NCBI RefSeq assembly: GCF_001577265.1
Contig: NZ_CP014517.1
Coordinates: 2,633,501 to 2,697,500, forward strand
Direction of reading: 5' to 3'
Source: Variovorax sp. PAMC 28711
GTDB taxonomy: Bacteria > Pseudomonadota > Gammaproteobacteria > Burkholderiales > Burkholderiaceae_C
DNA length: 64,000 bases
The notes beneath the pieces were generated by a model. It was not told the origin of the DNA, made no database searches, and worked only from the letters and a program-made list of their open reading frames with translations. The position numbers and the translations under genes were made by a program. This document shows positions 51,794 to 59,321 of the stretch, piece after piece (the stretch's first letter is position 1; every line of letters begins with the position of its first letter).

Positions 51794-52491
51794 CGACCGA
51801 AGTGCTTCTCGACGAACCGCTGGGCGCGGCCACTGCGGCGGCCCATGCCGAGCCGGCCGACATTGCCAAGGTGCTGGGCGAAGACATCATCTTCGGGCGA
51901 CTCGCTCCCGGTGCGCGTCTGACCGAAGACACGCTGATTGCGCGCTTCAACGTCACCCGCCATTTCGTGCGCGCGGCGCTGGCCGAGCTGGAGCGCACCG
52001 GCATCGTGGTGCGCGAGAAAAACAAGGGCGTTGCGGTGCGCTCGCTGACCCCGCGAGAGGTCGGCCAGATCTACGAGGTGCGCGAGCTGCTGCAGCGCCA
52101 GGCCGCGCTGCGCATCCCGCTGCCGGCCTCGCCCGCCGTGATCGCGGAACTGGAGCGGCTGCATGCCCAATACCGTGACCATCTGCAGGCTCGCAACTTC
52201 ACCGGCGTGCACGAGGCCAACGATGCATTCCATCTGACGATGTTCGCCGCATGCGGCAATCCTTACCTGGTGGAATCGATCAAGCACTACATGTGGCAGA
52301 GCCTCCCGGTGCGCGCCAAGAAGACCGCCGACTATGCGCATGCCGAGGCCTCGGAGCGCGATCACTTCATGATCATCCAGCTGCTCAAGGGCACCGACAG
52401 TTGGGCGCTCGCGCAGCTGTGCGTCGAACATTTGCAGGGGGCGAAGAACGATTATTTGCGCAAGATCGCGCTGGCGTCGGACGCGTACTAG
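51790..52491 (+). CDS. GntR-family regulator, FCD (FadR-like) subgroup
   Basis: 233 residues, TTG start overlapping the previous stop. N-terminal winged helix (DIIFGRLAPGARLTEDTLIARF, then NVTRHFVRAALAELERTGIV), C-terminal helical FCD domain with metal/ligand residues in HEANDAFHLTMFAACGN and ERDHFMIIQLL. FCD regulators often repress sugar-acid catabolic operons and release on binding an intermediate. The likely sites are the TCAATAAT elements between the two divergent units about 5.5 kb upstream. Confidence 0.92.
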   Translation: MTTEVLLDEPLGAATAAAHAEPADIAKVLGEDIIFGRLAPGARLTEDTLIARFNVTRHFVRAALAELERTGIVVREKNKGVAVRSLTPREVGQIYEVRELLQRQAALRIPLPASPAVIAELERLHAQYRDHLQARNFTGVHEANDAFHLTMFAACGNPYLVESIKHYMWQSLPVRAKKTADYAHAEASERDHFMIIQLLKGTDSWALAQLCVEHLQGAKNDYLRKIALASDAY

Positions 52492-52546
52492 TTTAAGGAT
52501 TCTGCGAGCCAAAAGTGGCTGCAACGCCCGCCAGCCGGCGCGAACA

Positions 52547-52563
52547 GCTATCGTTTTTGTAGC
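52547..52563. repeat. GCTAT-type dispersed palindromic repeat, copy 5
   Basis: GCTATCGTTTTTGTAGC, covering the last codons and stop of the threonine dehydratase-like gene. Confidence 0.45.
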
Positions 52564-53513
52564 ACTTCACCGAACATCGCGGCGTCGACGTTGCCGCCGC
52601 TCACGCTGATGCCGACGGTTTTTCCCCGCCAGCGTTCGCGCTGTTGCGTGGCAGCGGCCAGCGCCGCGGCGCCGGCGCCTTCGGCCACGTTGTGCGTGTC
52701 GGTGAAGAGCACGCGCATCGCTTCGGCCACCTCGGCGTCGCTCACCATCACCACGTCATCGGCTTCGCGCCGGATCATCTCCAGCGCCTCCGGCACGGGC
52801 GTGCGGCAGGCCATGCCGTCGGCCAGCACGGTGCTCACGGGCGACTCCACCACATGGCCTGCGAGGAAGGAATCGCGGTAGGCGGTCGCGTGCGCCGACA
52901 CCACGCCGATCAGCTTCGTCTTCACGCCCACATGCGCGCGCGCCGCCGCAGCGCCGGCAAAGCCCGAGCCCAGGCCGATGGGCACGAACAGCACGTCGGG
53001 CGCGTTGTCCTTCAGTGCGTCGAAAAACTCGACGTACGCCGTCGCGACGCCACGCACCAGGTCGCGGTGAAACGATGGAATGCGATGCAACCCGTCGCGC
53101 TCGGCCAGCCGTGCGGCGTGTTCGCTGGCCGTCTGGAATTCGTCGCCGTGCTCGATCAGCGTGACGCCGAGTGCGCGCATCGCGGCGTTCTTTTCGACCG
53201 AGTTGCCGTGCGGCACCACGACGGTGGCGGCCAGCCCGTGGCGTCGCGCGGCGAAGCCGACCGATTGCCCATGGTTGCCGCGTGTGGCGCTCACCACGTG
53301 TCGCACTTCGGGATGCGCCGTTGCAAGCATCTCGAAGTAGGTGAGCCCACCGCGGATCTTGAAGGCGCCGGCCGGCGTGTGGTTCTCGTGTTTGGCCCAC
53401 ACCGTGGCGCCGAGGCGTTGCGCCAGCAGCGGCCAGGCGTACTGCGGTGTCGGCGGCATGGCCGCGTACACCGTGCGCTGCGCGGCCACGATCTCGTCGT
53501 GCGTGAAGTGCAT
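52548..53513 (-). CDS. Threonine dehydratase-like PLP enzyme
   Basis: 321 residues, catabolic-type (no C-terminal ACT domain). The PLP Lys is in AGAFKIRGGLTYFE, the substrate loop in SATRGNHGQS, and the phosphate-binding Gly cluster in PIGLGSGFAGAAAA; the Ser near the C terminus is in GISVSGGNVD. Likely deaminates threonine, serine or a hydroxyamino acid (hydroxyaspartate type also possible). It is the last gene of a leftward MocR-linked chain, five bases after the VOC gene. Confidence 0.9.
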   Translation of the reverse strand: MHFTHDEIVAAQRTVYAAMPPTPQYAWPLLAQRLGATVWAKHENHTPAGAFKIRGGLTYFEMLATAHPEVRHVVSATRGNHGQSVGFAARRHGLAATVVVPHGNSVEKNAAMRALGVTLIEHGDEFQTASEHAARLAERDGLHRIPSFHRDLVRGVATAYVEFFDALKDNAPDVLFVPIGLGSGFAGAAAARAHVGVKTKLIGVVSAHATAYRDSFLAGHVVESPVSTVLADGMACRTPVPEALEMIRREADDVVMVSDAEVAEAMRVLFTDTHNVAEGAGAAALAAATQQRERWRGKTVGISVSGGNVDAAMFGEVLQKR

Positions 53514-53518
53514 GGCCG

Positions 53519-54220
53519 TCACAGTCCTTCCGATTCGAGCGTGACCGGGCCGCGTGGCGTGTCGAGCACGGCGACGAGATTCGGCGGGCCCGCGGTCACA
53601 GGCAGGTCGGCGAAGCCGATCACCTGGAGGGCCGTCGCGAGCGCATCGGCGCGCGGGTGTGCGAGTTGCAGCGAGCGCAGCGTGAGTCCCGACGCTGGCA
53701 TCGCCTCGACCGGATGCACGGTCCCCCACTGAATCACCGTCGGAAGCGCGCCGTAGAAGAGGCGCTGGCCGTCGTCGCGCACCGTGATCTGCCAGGCGAG
53801 GCGCCCGGCCGGCGTGTCGCGGCCGGCCTCGATCAGCGTGCCCCGATCGATGTGCGCGGCCGGCTCGGGCCCGTGCGCCAGCGCGCGCAGCACCGCCTCT
53901 GCATCGGGCACGCGCGCGACGAAATGCACCAGCTGCGGCCCGTGCTGGGCCAAGCTGGTTTGCAGCGCCGCATCGTCCAGGTCGAACCAGCGGCGCAGCC
54001 CCGCAGCGCGCGACGGCGTCGCAGCCGGGTCGATCGCGATGATCTCGAGGTATGCCTGCGGAAACGCATCGCTCGCGATGTTCATCAGCCGGTTGTGCGT
54101 GCCCATCAGCGGGTGCGCGCCGCCGGGGCCGGGCGTGACGCCGAGCGTCGCCTCGCACCATGCGACGCCCTCGGACAGGGTGCGGGCGGCGATCACGAGG
54201 TGGTCGAGCTGGGCGTGCAT
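53519..54220 (-). CDS. VOC-family protein (glyoxalase-like domain)
   Basis: 233 residues. LDHLVIAARTLSEGVAWCEATLG is the typical first module of glyoxalase-like PF13468-type proteins, followed by HNRLMNIASDAFPQAYLEIIAID; the second half has a similar strand pattern. Metal ligands are not obvious. Start at 54220 gives the standard N terminus; an upstream in-frame ATG would overlap the PhzF gene. Substrate unknown. Confidence 0.82.
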   Translation of the reverse strand: MHAQLDHLVIAARTLSEGVAWCEATLGVTPGPGGAHPLMGTHNRLMNIASDAFPQAYLEIIAIDPAATPSRAAGLRRWFDLDDAALQTSLAQHGPQLVHFVARVPDAEAVLRALAHGPEPAAHIDRGTLIEAGRDTPAGRLAWQITVRDDGQRLFYGALPTVIQWGTVHPVEAMPASGLTLRSLQLAHPRADALATALQVIGFADLPVTAGPPNLVAVLDTPRGPVTLESEGL

Positions 54221-54230
54221 GGTGGCTTTC

Positions 54231-55154
54231 TTACAGCGTGACGCTGCCGTCGATGCAGGCGACGGCGTCGCCACCGATCCAGACCGTGCCGTCGTCGGCG
54301 CGCTCGACGTGCACGTAGCCATCGCGGCCCATCGCCTGGCCCTGGCCCGCGAGGTAGCGCGCGGGCAGGTGCCCGTCGGAGATCAGCCATTCGGCGAGGC
54401 CCGCGTTGAGGCTGCCGGTGACCGGGTCTTCTTCCACGCCGATCGGCGAGGCGAAGGCCCGCACTTCGAGATCGACCGTCGCGGTGTGACGCGCGGTGCC
54501 GACGAAAGCACGCGATTCGCGGTTCGAGCGCGCGATGAGCGCCGGCGCCTCGTCTTTCGGCGGCACCCCGCACACGCCCACCTTCACACCCATTTCCTTC
54601 AGCAGGCGGTGGTCCGGCGTGAGCGCGAGCACGGTGTCGGCATCGTTCAGCAACAGGCCGAACCAGACTGGGCCGTTGTCGAGCACCTGCGCGGTCACGA
54701 TCTGGCTCGCCTTCAGCCCCAGCGCGCCGGCGACCTTCGCCAGTACGCTGGGGCTCGGTGCGCTGCGGCGCAGCGGCGGCGCCGCGAAGGCGAGGCGTTC
54801 GCCTTCCGGCCGGATCGCGATCAAGCCCGCAGCGCACTGCTGCACGATGTGGTCCGGCGCCTGAGGCCGACCGCCCGCTTCCAGCCAGGCGCGGCAACTG
54901 CCGAGCGTCGGATGGCCCGCGAACGGCAGCTCGCCGCCCGGCGTGAAGATCCGAACGCGGTAATCGGCGGTCGGCTCGGTCGGCGGCAGCAAAAAAGTGG
55001 TTTCCGACAGGTTCGTCCAGCGCGCGAAACGCTGCATGGCCGCGTCGTCGAGATCGCTGCCGTCGAGCACCACCGCGAGCGGATTGCCGCGGTACGGCAC
55101 GGCGGTGAAGACGTCGATTTGCTTGAAGGGGCGGGCTTTCATTTCGGTTTTCAT
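54231..55154 (-). CDS. PhzF-family isomerase-like protein
   Basis: 307 residues with the PhzF pattern: QIDVFTAVPYRGNPLAVVLD, NLSETTFLLPP with the catalytic-type Glu, IFTPGGELPFAGHPTLGS and EDPVTGSLNAGLAEWL. Related to diaminopimelate epimerase; characterised members isomerise trans-2,3-dihydro-3-hydroxyanthranilate, but most act on unknown metabolites. No phenazine genes are present. Its start overlaps the GST stop (ATGA). Confidence 0.9.
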   Translation of the reverse strand: MKTEMKARPFKQIDVFTAVPYRGNPLAVVLDGSDLDDAAMQRFARWTNLSETTFLLPPTEPTADYRVRIFTPGGELPFAGHPTLGSCRAWLEAGGRPQAPDHIVQQCAAGLIAIRPEGERLAFAAPPLRRSAPSPSVLAKVAGALGLKASQIVTAQVLDNGPVWFGLLLNDADTVLALTPDHRLLKEMGVKVGVCGVPPKDEAPALIARSNRESRAFVGTARHTATVDLEVRAFASPIGVEEDPVTGSLNAGLAEWLISDGHLPARYLAGQGQAMGRDGYVHVERADDGTVWIGGDAVACIDGSVTL

Positions 55155-55792
55155 TCCAGTGCGAGATCGAGCACGCCGCGGGCGCCGGCGCGGGCCGAGA
55201 GTTCGGCAAACCAGCGCTCGACGTGCGGCCAGGCCGGCCGCGTGTAGCCGGTGGCGGGCAGGCCGAACCAGCGGTGCGCCTCGCAGCCGAGCGGCATGTC
55301 GGCCATGGTGAACGCATCGCCCAACATGAAGCGGCGCGTCGCGAGGTGCGCGTCGAGCAACGCGAAGAGCGGCTCGGTCGCGGTCACCGACCGGGCAATG
55401 GTCGCGTCGTTGCGTTCGGCCGCCGGCACGCGGACCCATTGCATGAAGGCATCGCGACCGGCCGGGTTGAGGGTGGTCTGCTGCCAGTCCATCCAGCGTT
55501 CGGCGTCGAAGCGTTCGGCCAGCATGTCGGCATAGAGCTTGCCGGGCGAATGCTTCGCGCACAGGTAGCGCACGATCACGTTCGACTCCCAGAGCACCAC
55601 GCGTTCGGCCCCTTCGCCGTCGTCGATGGTCGGCACCATCGCGTTCGGATTCATCGCTAGAAATTCGGGCGTGTGCACCATGCCGAAGGTGCCGCCGGCC
55701 TCGGTGCGCTGGAAGTCGAGCCCGAGTTCCTGCGCACACCAGACCACCTTGCGCACGTTGATCGAGCTGATGCGGCCCCAGATGTTGAGCAT
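55151..55792 (-). CDS. Glutathione S-transferase
   Basis: 213 residues. N-terminal thioredoxin-like domain with NIWGRISSINVRKVVW (active Ser/Asn region), VPTIDDG with the cis-Pro, and WESNVIVRYL for glutathione binding; C-terminal helical domain with FMLGDAFTMADMPLG. Start at 55792 gives the standard N terminus; an earlier ATG adds 13 polar residues. Lies between LysE and PhzF genes in the MocR-linked chain. Confidence 0.92.
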   Translation of the reverse strand: MLNIWGRISSINVRKVVWCAQELGLDFQRTEAGGTFGMVHTPEFLAMNPNAMVPTIDDGEGAERVVLWESNVIVRYLCAKHSPGKLYADMLAERFDAERWMDWQQTTLNPAGRDAFMQWVRVPAAERNDATIARSVTATEPLFALLDAHLATRRFMLGDAFTMADMPLGCEAHRWFGLPATGYTRPAWPHVERWFAELSARAGARGVLDLALE

Positions 55793-55827
55793 GTTGGTTT
55801 CCTTTGTCGTTGTGTTGCGCACGGGTT

Positions 55828-56463
55828 TCAACGAAGCGGCCGGTCGAGCAGCAGCAGGCGCACGGCCAGGCCGAACATCACAGTGGCGAGCAGGCCCCGG
55901 CGAACTGCCGTGGCATGGGTGCCCTGCGGCAGGCGACGCGCCATCTGGCCGGCTGCTGCACCCAATGCAGTGTTCACCACCAGCGACATGGCTGACAGCA
56001 CGCTGCCCAGCAGCAGCATCTGAAGCACCACGGGTCCGTTTGCCGGATGCACGAACTGCGGCAGGAACACCATGAAGAACAACAGCGCCTTCGGATTCAC
56101 CAGCGTGTTGACGAACGCCATGCGAACAATGCGCCCGAAAGAGACGCGCGTTGCTTCAGGGTTGGCCGCGGGCAGCCCGCCCGCGCGCAAGGCCTGCAGG
56201 CCCAGCCACATCAGATAAAGCGCGCCCGCATAGCGCAGCAGGTCGAACGCCGGCGCCCAGGCTGCGACCAGCGCGGTCACGCCGGTCGCGGCGCAGAGCG
56301 TGTGCACCACGTCGCCGGCGGCGAAGCCGATGCCACAGGCCAGTCCACCGCGCGGGCCGTGCGCGGCGCCCTGCGAGAGCACGAAAGCCATGTTCGGTCC
56401 CGGCGAGGCGAAGAGTGCCAGCACCGCGACCATGAGAAGGCCCAGCGTTGCGAGATCGATCAT
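55828..56463 (-). CDS. LysE/RhtB-family amino-acid exporter
   Basis: 211 residues, about six membrane helices. FASPGPNMAFVLSQGAAHGP is the family's hallmark N terminus, and FVNTLVNPKALLFFMVFLPQFV with the conserved NPK follows. Exports amino acids or derivatives. It lies 19 bases after the aminotransferase gene. Confidence 0.92.
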   Translation of the reverse strand: MIDLATLGLLMVAVLALFASPGPNMAFVLSQGAAHGPRGGLACGIGFAAGDVVHTLCAATGVTALVAAWAPAFDLLRYAGALYLMWLGLQALRAGGLPAANPEATRVSFGRIVRMAFVNTLVNPKALLFFMVFLPQFVHPANGPVVLQMLLLGSVLSAMSLVVNTALGAAAGQMARRLPQGTHATAVRRGLLATVMFGLAVRLLLLDRPLR

Positions 56464-56482
56464 GGTCGCGGCCTGCGCAAGA

Positions 56483-57691
56483 TCAGCCTGCGGCCAACGC
56501 AGGCTCGCCGCGCGCCTGGCGCTGCAGGGCCAGTTCGTCGCGCACGGTGGCGGCGAGCGCGGCGATGGCGGTGTCGATCTCGTCGACGTTGGCCGTCACG
56601 AACGACAGGCGCATCGTGCGCGGATCGCCTTCGCCTGCATAGAACGGTGCGCCGGGCACGAAGGCCACGTTGCGCTCGACCGCCTTGGGCAGCAGCGCGA
56701 CCGTGTCGATGCCCTCGGGCATGCGCGCCCACAGGAACATGCCGCCGACCGGCACGTTGAAGGTGACGTCCAGGCCCTTCATCTCGCGCTGGAGCGCCGC
56801 GACCATCGCGTCGCGCTGACGCTTGTAGAGCGCGCGGATCGTCGGCACATGGCGATCGAGAAAGTGGTCCTTCATCACCGACGACACCATGCGCTGCGTG
56901 AAGATCGGCGTGTGCAGATCGACCGCCTGCTTGGCCTGCAACAGCTTCGGGTAGATCGACTTTGGCGCGATCAGAAAACCGAGGCGAAGGCCCGGCGCCA
57001 GCACCTTGGAGAACGAGCCGAGGTAGATGCAGCCTTCGGGGTTGCGCGCGGTCAGCGGCAGCGGTGGCGCCTCGTCGAACCAGAGTTCGCCGTAGGGGTT
57101 GTCTTCGACGATCGGCAGGCCGGCTTTGGCGGCGGCTTCGGACACGGCGGCGCGGCGTGCTTCGGTCATGGTGCGGCCGGTCGGGTTCTGGAAATTGGGC
57201 AGCAGGTAGACAAAGCGCGCGTCTTTCGATTTCGCCACCAGGTCGTCCACGCGCACGCCTTCGTCGTCGGTCGCCACGCTCACCGGCACCGGCTCCATCG
57301 GGCCGAAGGCCTGCAATGCGCCGAGGTAGGTCGGCGTTTCGACCAGCACGGTGCTGCCGGGGTCGAGCAGCACCTTGGCCACGAGGTCGAGGCCCTGTTG
57401 CGAGCCGGTGGTGATGAGCACCTGGTCGGGGTCGACGTTCCACGGCAGCATGTCGGCCACCGCCTGGCGCAGCGGGCCGTAGCCTTCGCTCGCGGCGTAT
57501 TGCAGCGCGGCCTGGCCGTCGTTCTGCAGCACTTCGGCGCAGGCGTCGGCGAAAGCCTGGATCGGGAAGGTCTTGGGCGACGGCAGGCCGCCGGCCAGGC
57601 TGATGATGCCGGGCCGCTCGGTGACTTTCAGGATCTCGCGCAACACCGACGGGTTCATCTTTGCGGCGCGTCTGGCCAGTTTCCAGTTCAT
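56483..57691 (-). CDS. PLP-dependent aminotransferase (2-aminoadipate/LysN-like)
   Basis: 402 residues, fold type I. Features: SLAGGLPSPKTFPI, ITTGSQQGLDLVAKVLLDPG, NFQNPTGRTM, IVEDNPYGELWF, the PLP Lys in LGSFSKVLAPGLRLGF and a final Arg region in DPRTMRLSFV. These enzymes transaminate aromatic, branched-chain or 2-aminoadipate substrates. Its start overlaps the EamA gene stop (ATGA). Confidence 0.93.
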   Translation of the reverse strand: MNWKLARRAAKMNPSVLREILKVTERPGIISLAGGLPSPKTFPIQAFADACAEVLQNDGQAALQYAASEGYGPLRQAVADMLPWNVDPDQVLITTGSQQGLDLVAKVLLDPGSTVLVETPTYLGALQAFGPMEPVPVSVATDDEGVRVDDLVAKSKDARFVYLLPNFQNPTGRTMTEARRAAVSEAAAKAGLPIVEDNPYGELWFDEAPPLPLTARNPEGCIYLGSFSKVLAPGLRLGFLIAPKSIYPKLLQAKQAVDLHTPIFTQRMVSSVMKDHFLDRHVPTIRALYKRQRDAMVAALQREMKGLDVTFNVPVGGMFLWARMPEGIDTVALLPKAVERNVAFVPGAPFYAGEGDPRTMRLSFVTANVDEIDTAIAALAATVRDELALQRQARGEPALAAG

Positions 57692-58629
57692 GGGGTTCTC
57701 CTTGTGAGCGGGGCGTTGTTTGTACTGCCAGCGACAGGTTGCGAAAGTTTCTTGCCGATGACGACCGTGGCGACCACCGCGGCCGCGAAGCCGAGCGTGA
57801 CCACATCGAGCGGCTCGCCCAACAGCGGGATCGACGCGAGGATCGACAGGAACGGTTGCAGCAGCTGCGTCTGGCTCACGCGCAATGCGCCGCCAAGCGC
57901 GAGGCCGCGGTACCAGGCGAAGAAGCCGATCCACATCGAGAACACGCCGACATAGACGAAGCCGACCCATGCCGAGGCCGCGACCGGCTGCTGGGGCCAC
58001 AGCACCAGCGTGGCCGGCAGCGTGAAGGGCAGCGCCATCACGCAGACCCAGCAGATCACGCGCTCGGCACCCAGCGCCGGCGTGACCTGCGCGCCGTAGA
58101 TATAGCCAAAGGAGGCGGCGACGACCGCGCCGACCAGCAGCAGGTCGGCCCATTCGAAACCGAAGCCGCTGCCGTGCTGGTGCGCGCGCAAGACCGAGAA
58201 CACCACCACCAGCAAGCTGCCGACCACCGCGCAGACCCAGAAGCCGAGGCGCGCGCGTTGGTGCAGCACCCAGGCCGCGACCATCGCCGACACCAGCGGC
58301 AGCAGCGCGGTGATGACCGCTGCATGGCTGGCCGTGACGACGCGCAGTGCGTACCCGAGCAACAGCGGATAGCCGATCACGTTGCCGAGCACCGCCATGC
58401 CGAGCGGCCGCCATTGCGTGCGCCTGGGCAGCGGCGAACGCGTGACGAGCAGGAAGACGATCGACAGCGCCCCGGCCAGCGCCGCCCGGCCAACCGTGAC
58501 GAACCACGGCGACAACTGCGGTGCGATCGCTGTGCCGGTGGCCATTCGCGTCATCGGCAGCGTCACGGCAAAAAAGGCCACGCCCAGCACGCCCATCCAC
58601 ATGCCCAGGGTTTCGTCCTTCAGCTTCAC
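57688..58629 (-). CDS. EamA/DMT-family transporter
   Basis: 313 residues in two EamA repeats with about ten helices (GMWMGVLGVAFFAVTLPMTR; FVYVGVFSMWIGFFAWYRGL). GTG start at 58629 overlaps the LysE stop (GTGA). Family members commonly export amino acids or metabolites. The overlap chain LysE-EamA-aminotransferase indicates tight co-expression. Confidence 0.9.
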   Translation of the reverse strand: MKLKDETLGMWMGVLGVAFFAVTLPMTRMATGTAIAPQLSPWFVTVGRAALAGALSIVFLLVTRSPLPRRTQWRPLGMAVLGNVIGYPLLLGYALRVVTASHAAVITALLPLVSAMVAAWVLHQRARLGFWVCAVVGSLLVVVFSVLRAHQHGSGFGFEWADLLLVGAVVAASFGYIYGAQVTPALGAERVICWVCVMALPFTLPATLVLWPQQPVAASAWVGFVYVGVFSMWIGFFAWYRGLALGGALRVSQTQLLQPFLSILASIPLLGEPLDVVTLGFAAAVVATVVIGKKLSQPVAGSTNNAPLTRRTP

Positions 58630-59225
58630 GCGCCGACCATCCACCAGGCGGTGAGCACCAGCACCAGCGCCATCGCGCGGTTGAACCACAAGAGGCGCTT
58701 GCCCTCGGCCAGCCAGTGGCGCAGCAGCGAGCCGACCAGCGCATAGACGAAGTTGCTGGTGAACGCATAGACCAGCATCACCGGCGCGACGATCGCGTAG
58801 CGCTGCCACGCGTCGGGCTGGCCCGCGATCCAGCCGGCCACCAGCGTGAGCGCGAGCAGCCAGGCCTTGATGTTCACGAACTGCAGCATCACGCCCTGGC
58901 CGAAGCCGATGTCGAGCGCGCGACCTTCGGCGCTCCCGAGCGTCGCGCTGCCGCTCAGCTTGAACGCCAGCCACAGCAGGTAGCCGATGCCGAGCGTCTT
59001 GATGGCCACGCGCAGCGCGGGCTCGGCCACCACCAGCGCACCGAGGCCCGCTGCGCACAGCGCGAGCAGCAGCGACCAGCCCACCGGAACGGCCAACAGA
59101 AAGCGCATGGCGCGCTTGAGTCCGCCGTTGGCCGCGATGGCGGTCGAGAGCGTGGTGTTGGGGCCGGGCGAAAAACTCATCGCGGTGGCCAACACCAGGA
59201 GGGCGGTGAATTCTTGCCAGTTCAT
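58626..59225 (-). CDS. LysE/RhtB-family exporter, second copy
   Basis: 199 residues with the hallmark AMSFSPGPNTTLSTAIAANGG and FVNIKAWLLALTLVAG (NIK in place of NPK). About 20 percent of positions look shared with the LysE protein at 55828-56463 by eye, so not a recent duplicate. First gene of the leftward chain, divergent from the MocR regulator. Confidence 0.91.
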   Translation of the reverse strand: MNWQEFTALLVLATAMSFSPGPNTTLSTAIAANGGLKRAMRFLLAVPVGWSLLLALCAAGLGALVVAEPALRVAIKTLGIGYLLWLAFKLSGSATLGSAEGRALDIGFGQGVMLQFVNIKAWLLALTLVAGWIAGQPDAWQRYAIVAPVMLVYAFTSNFVYALVGSLLRHWLAEGKRLLWFNRAMALVLVLTAWWMVGA

Positions 59226-59258
59226 GCAGCCGACTCTAAACTGATGACCATTACAGTG

Positions 59259-59297
59259 CCAATACAGATTGCCAAACATAGGTTGCCTCTGTATTGG
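59259..59297. promoter_or_regulatory. Inverted repeat in the MocR-LysE divergent promoter
   Basis: CCAATACAGA (59259-59268) and TCTGTATTGG (59288-59297) are perfect inverted copies, centres 29 bases apart. An extra TTACAG lies at 59251-59256. A likely binding site for the adjacent MocR regulator. Confidence 0.5.
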
Positions 59298-59321
59298 TCG
59301 ACCCCCAGACACAGACTCGCC

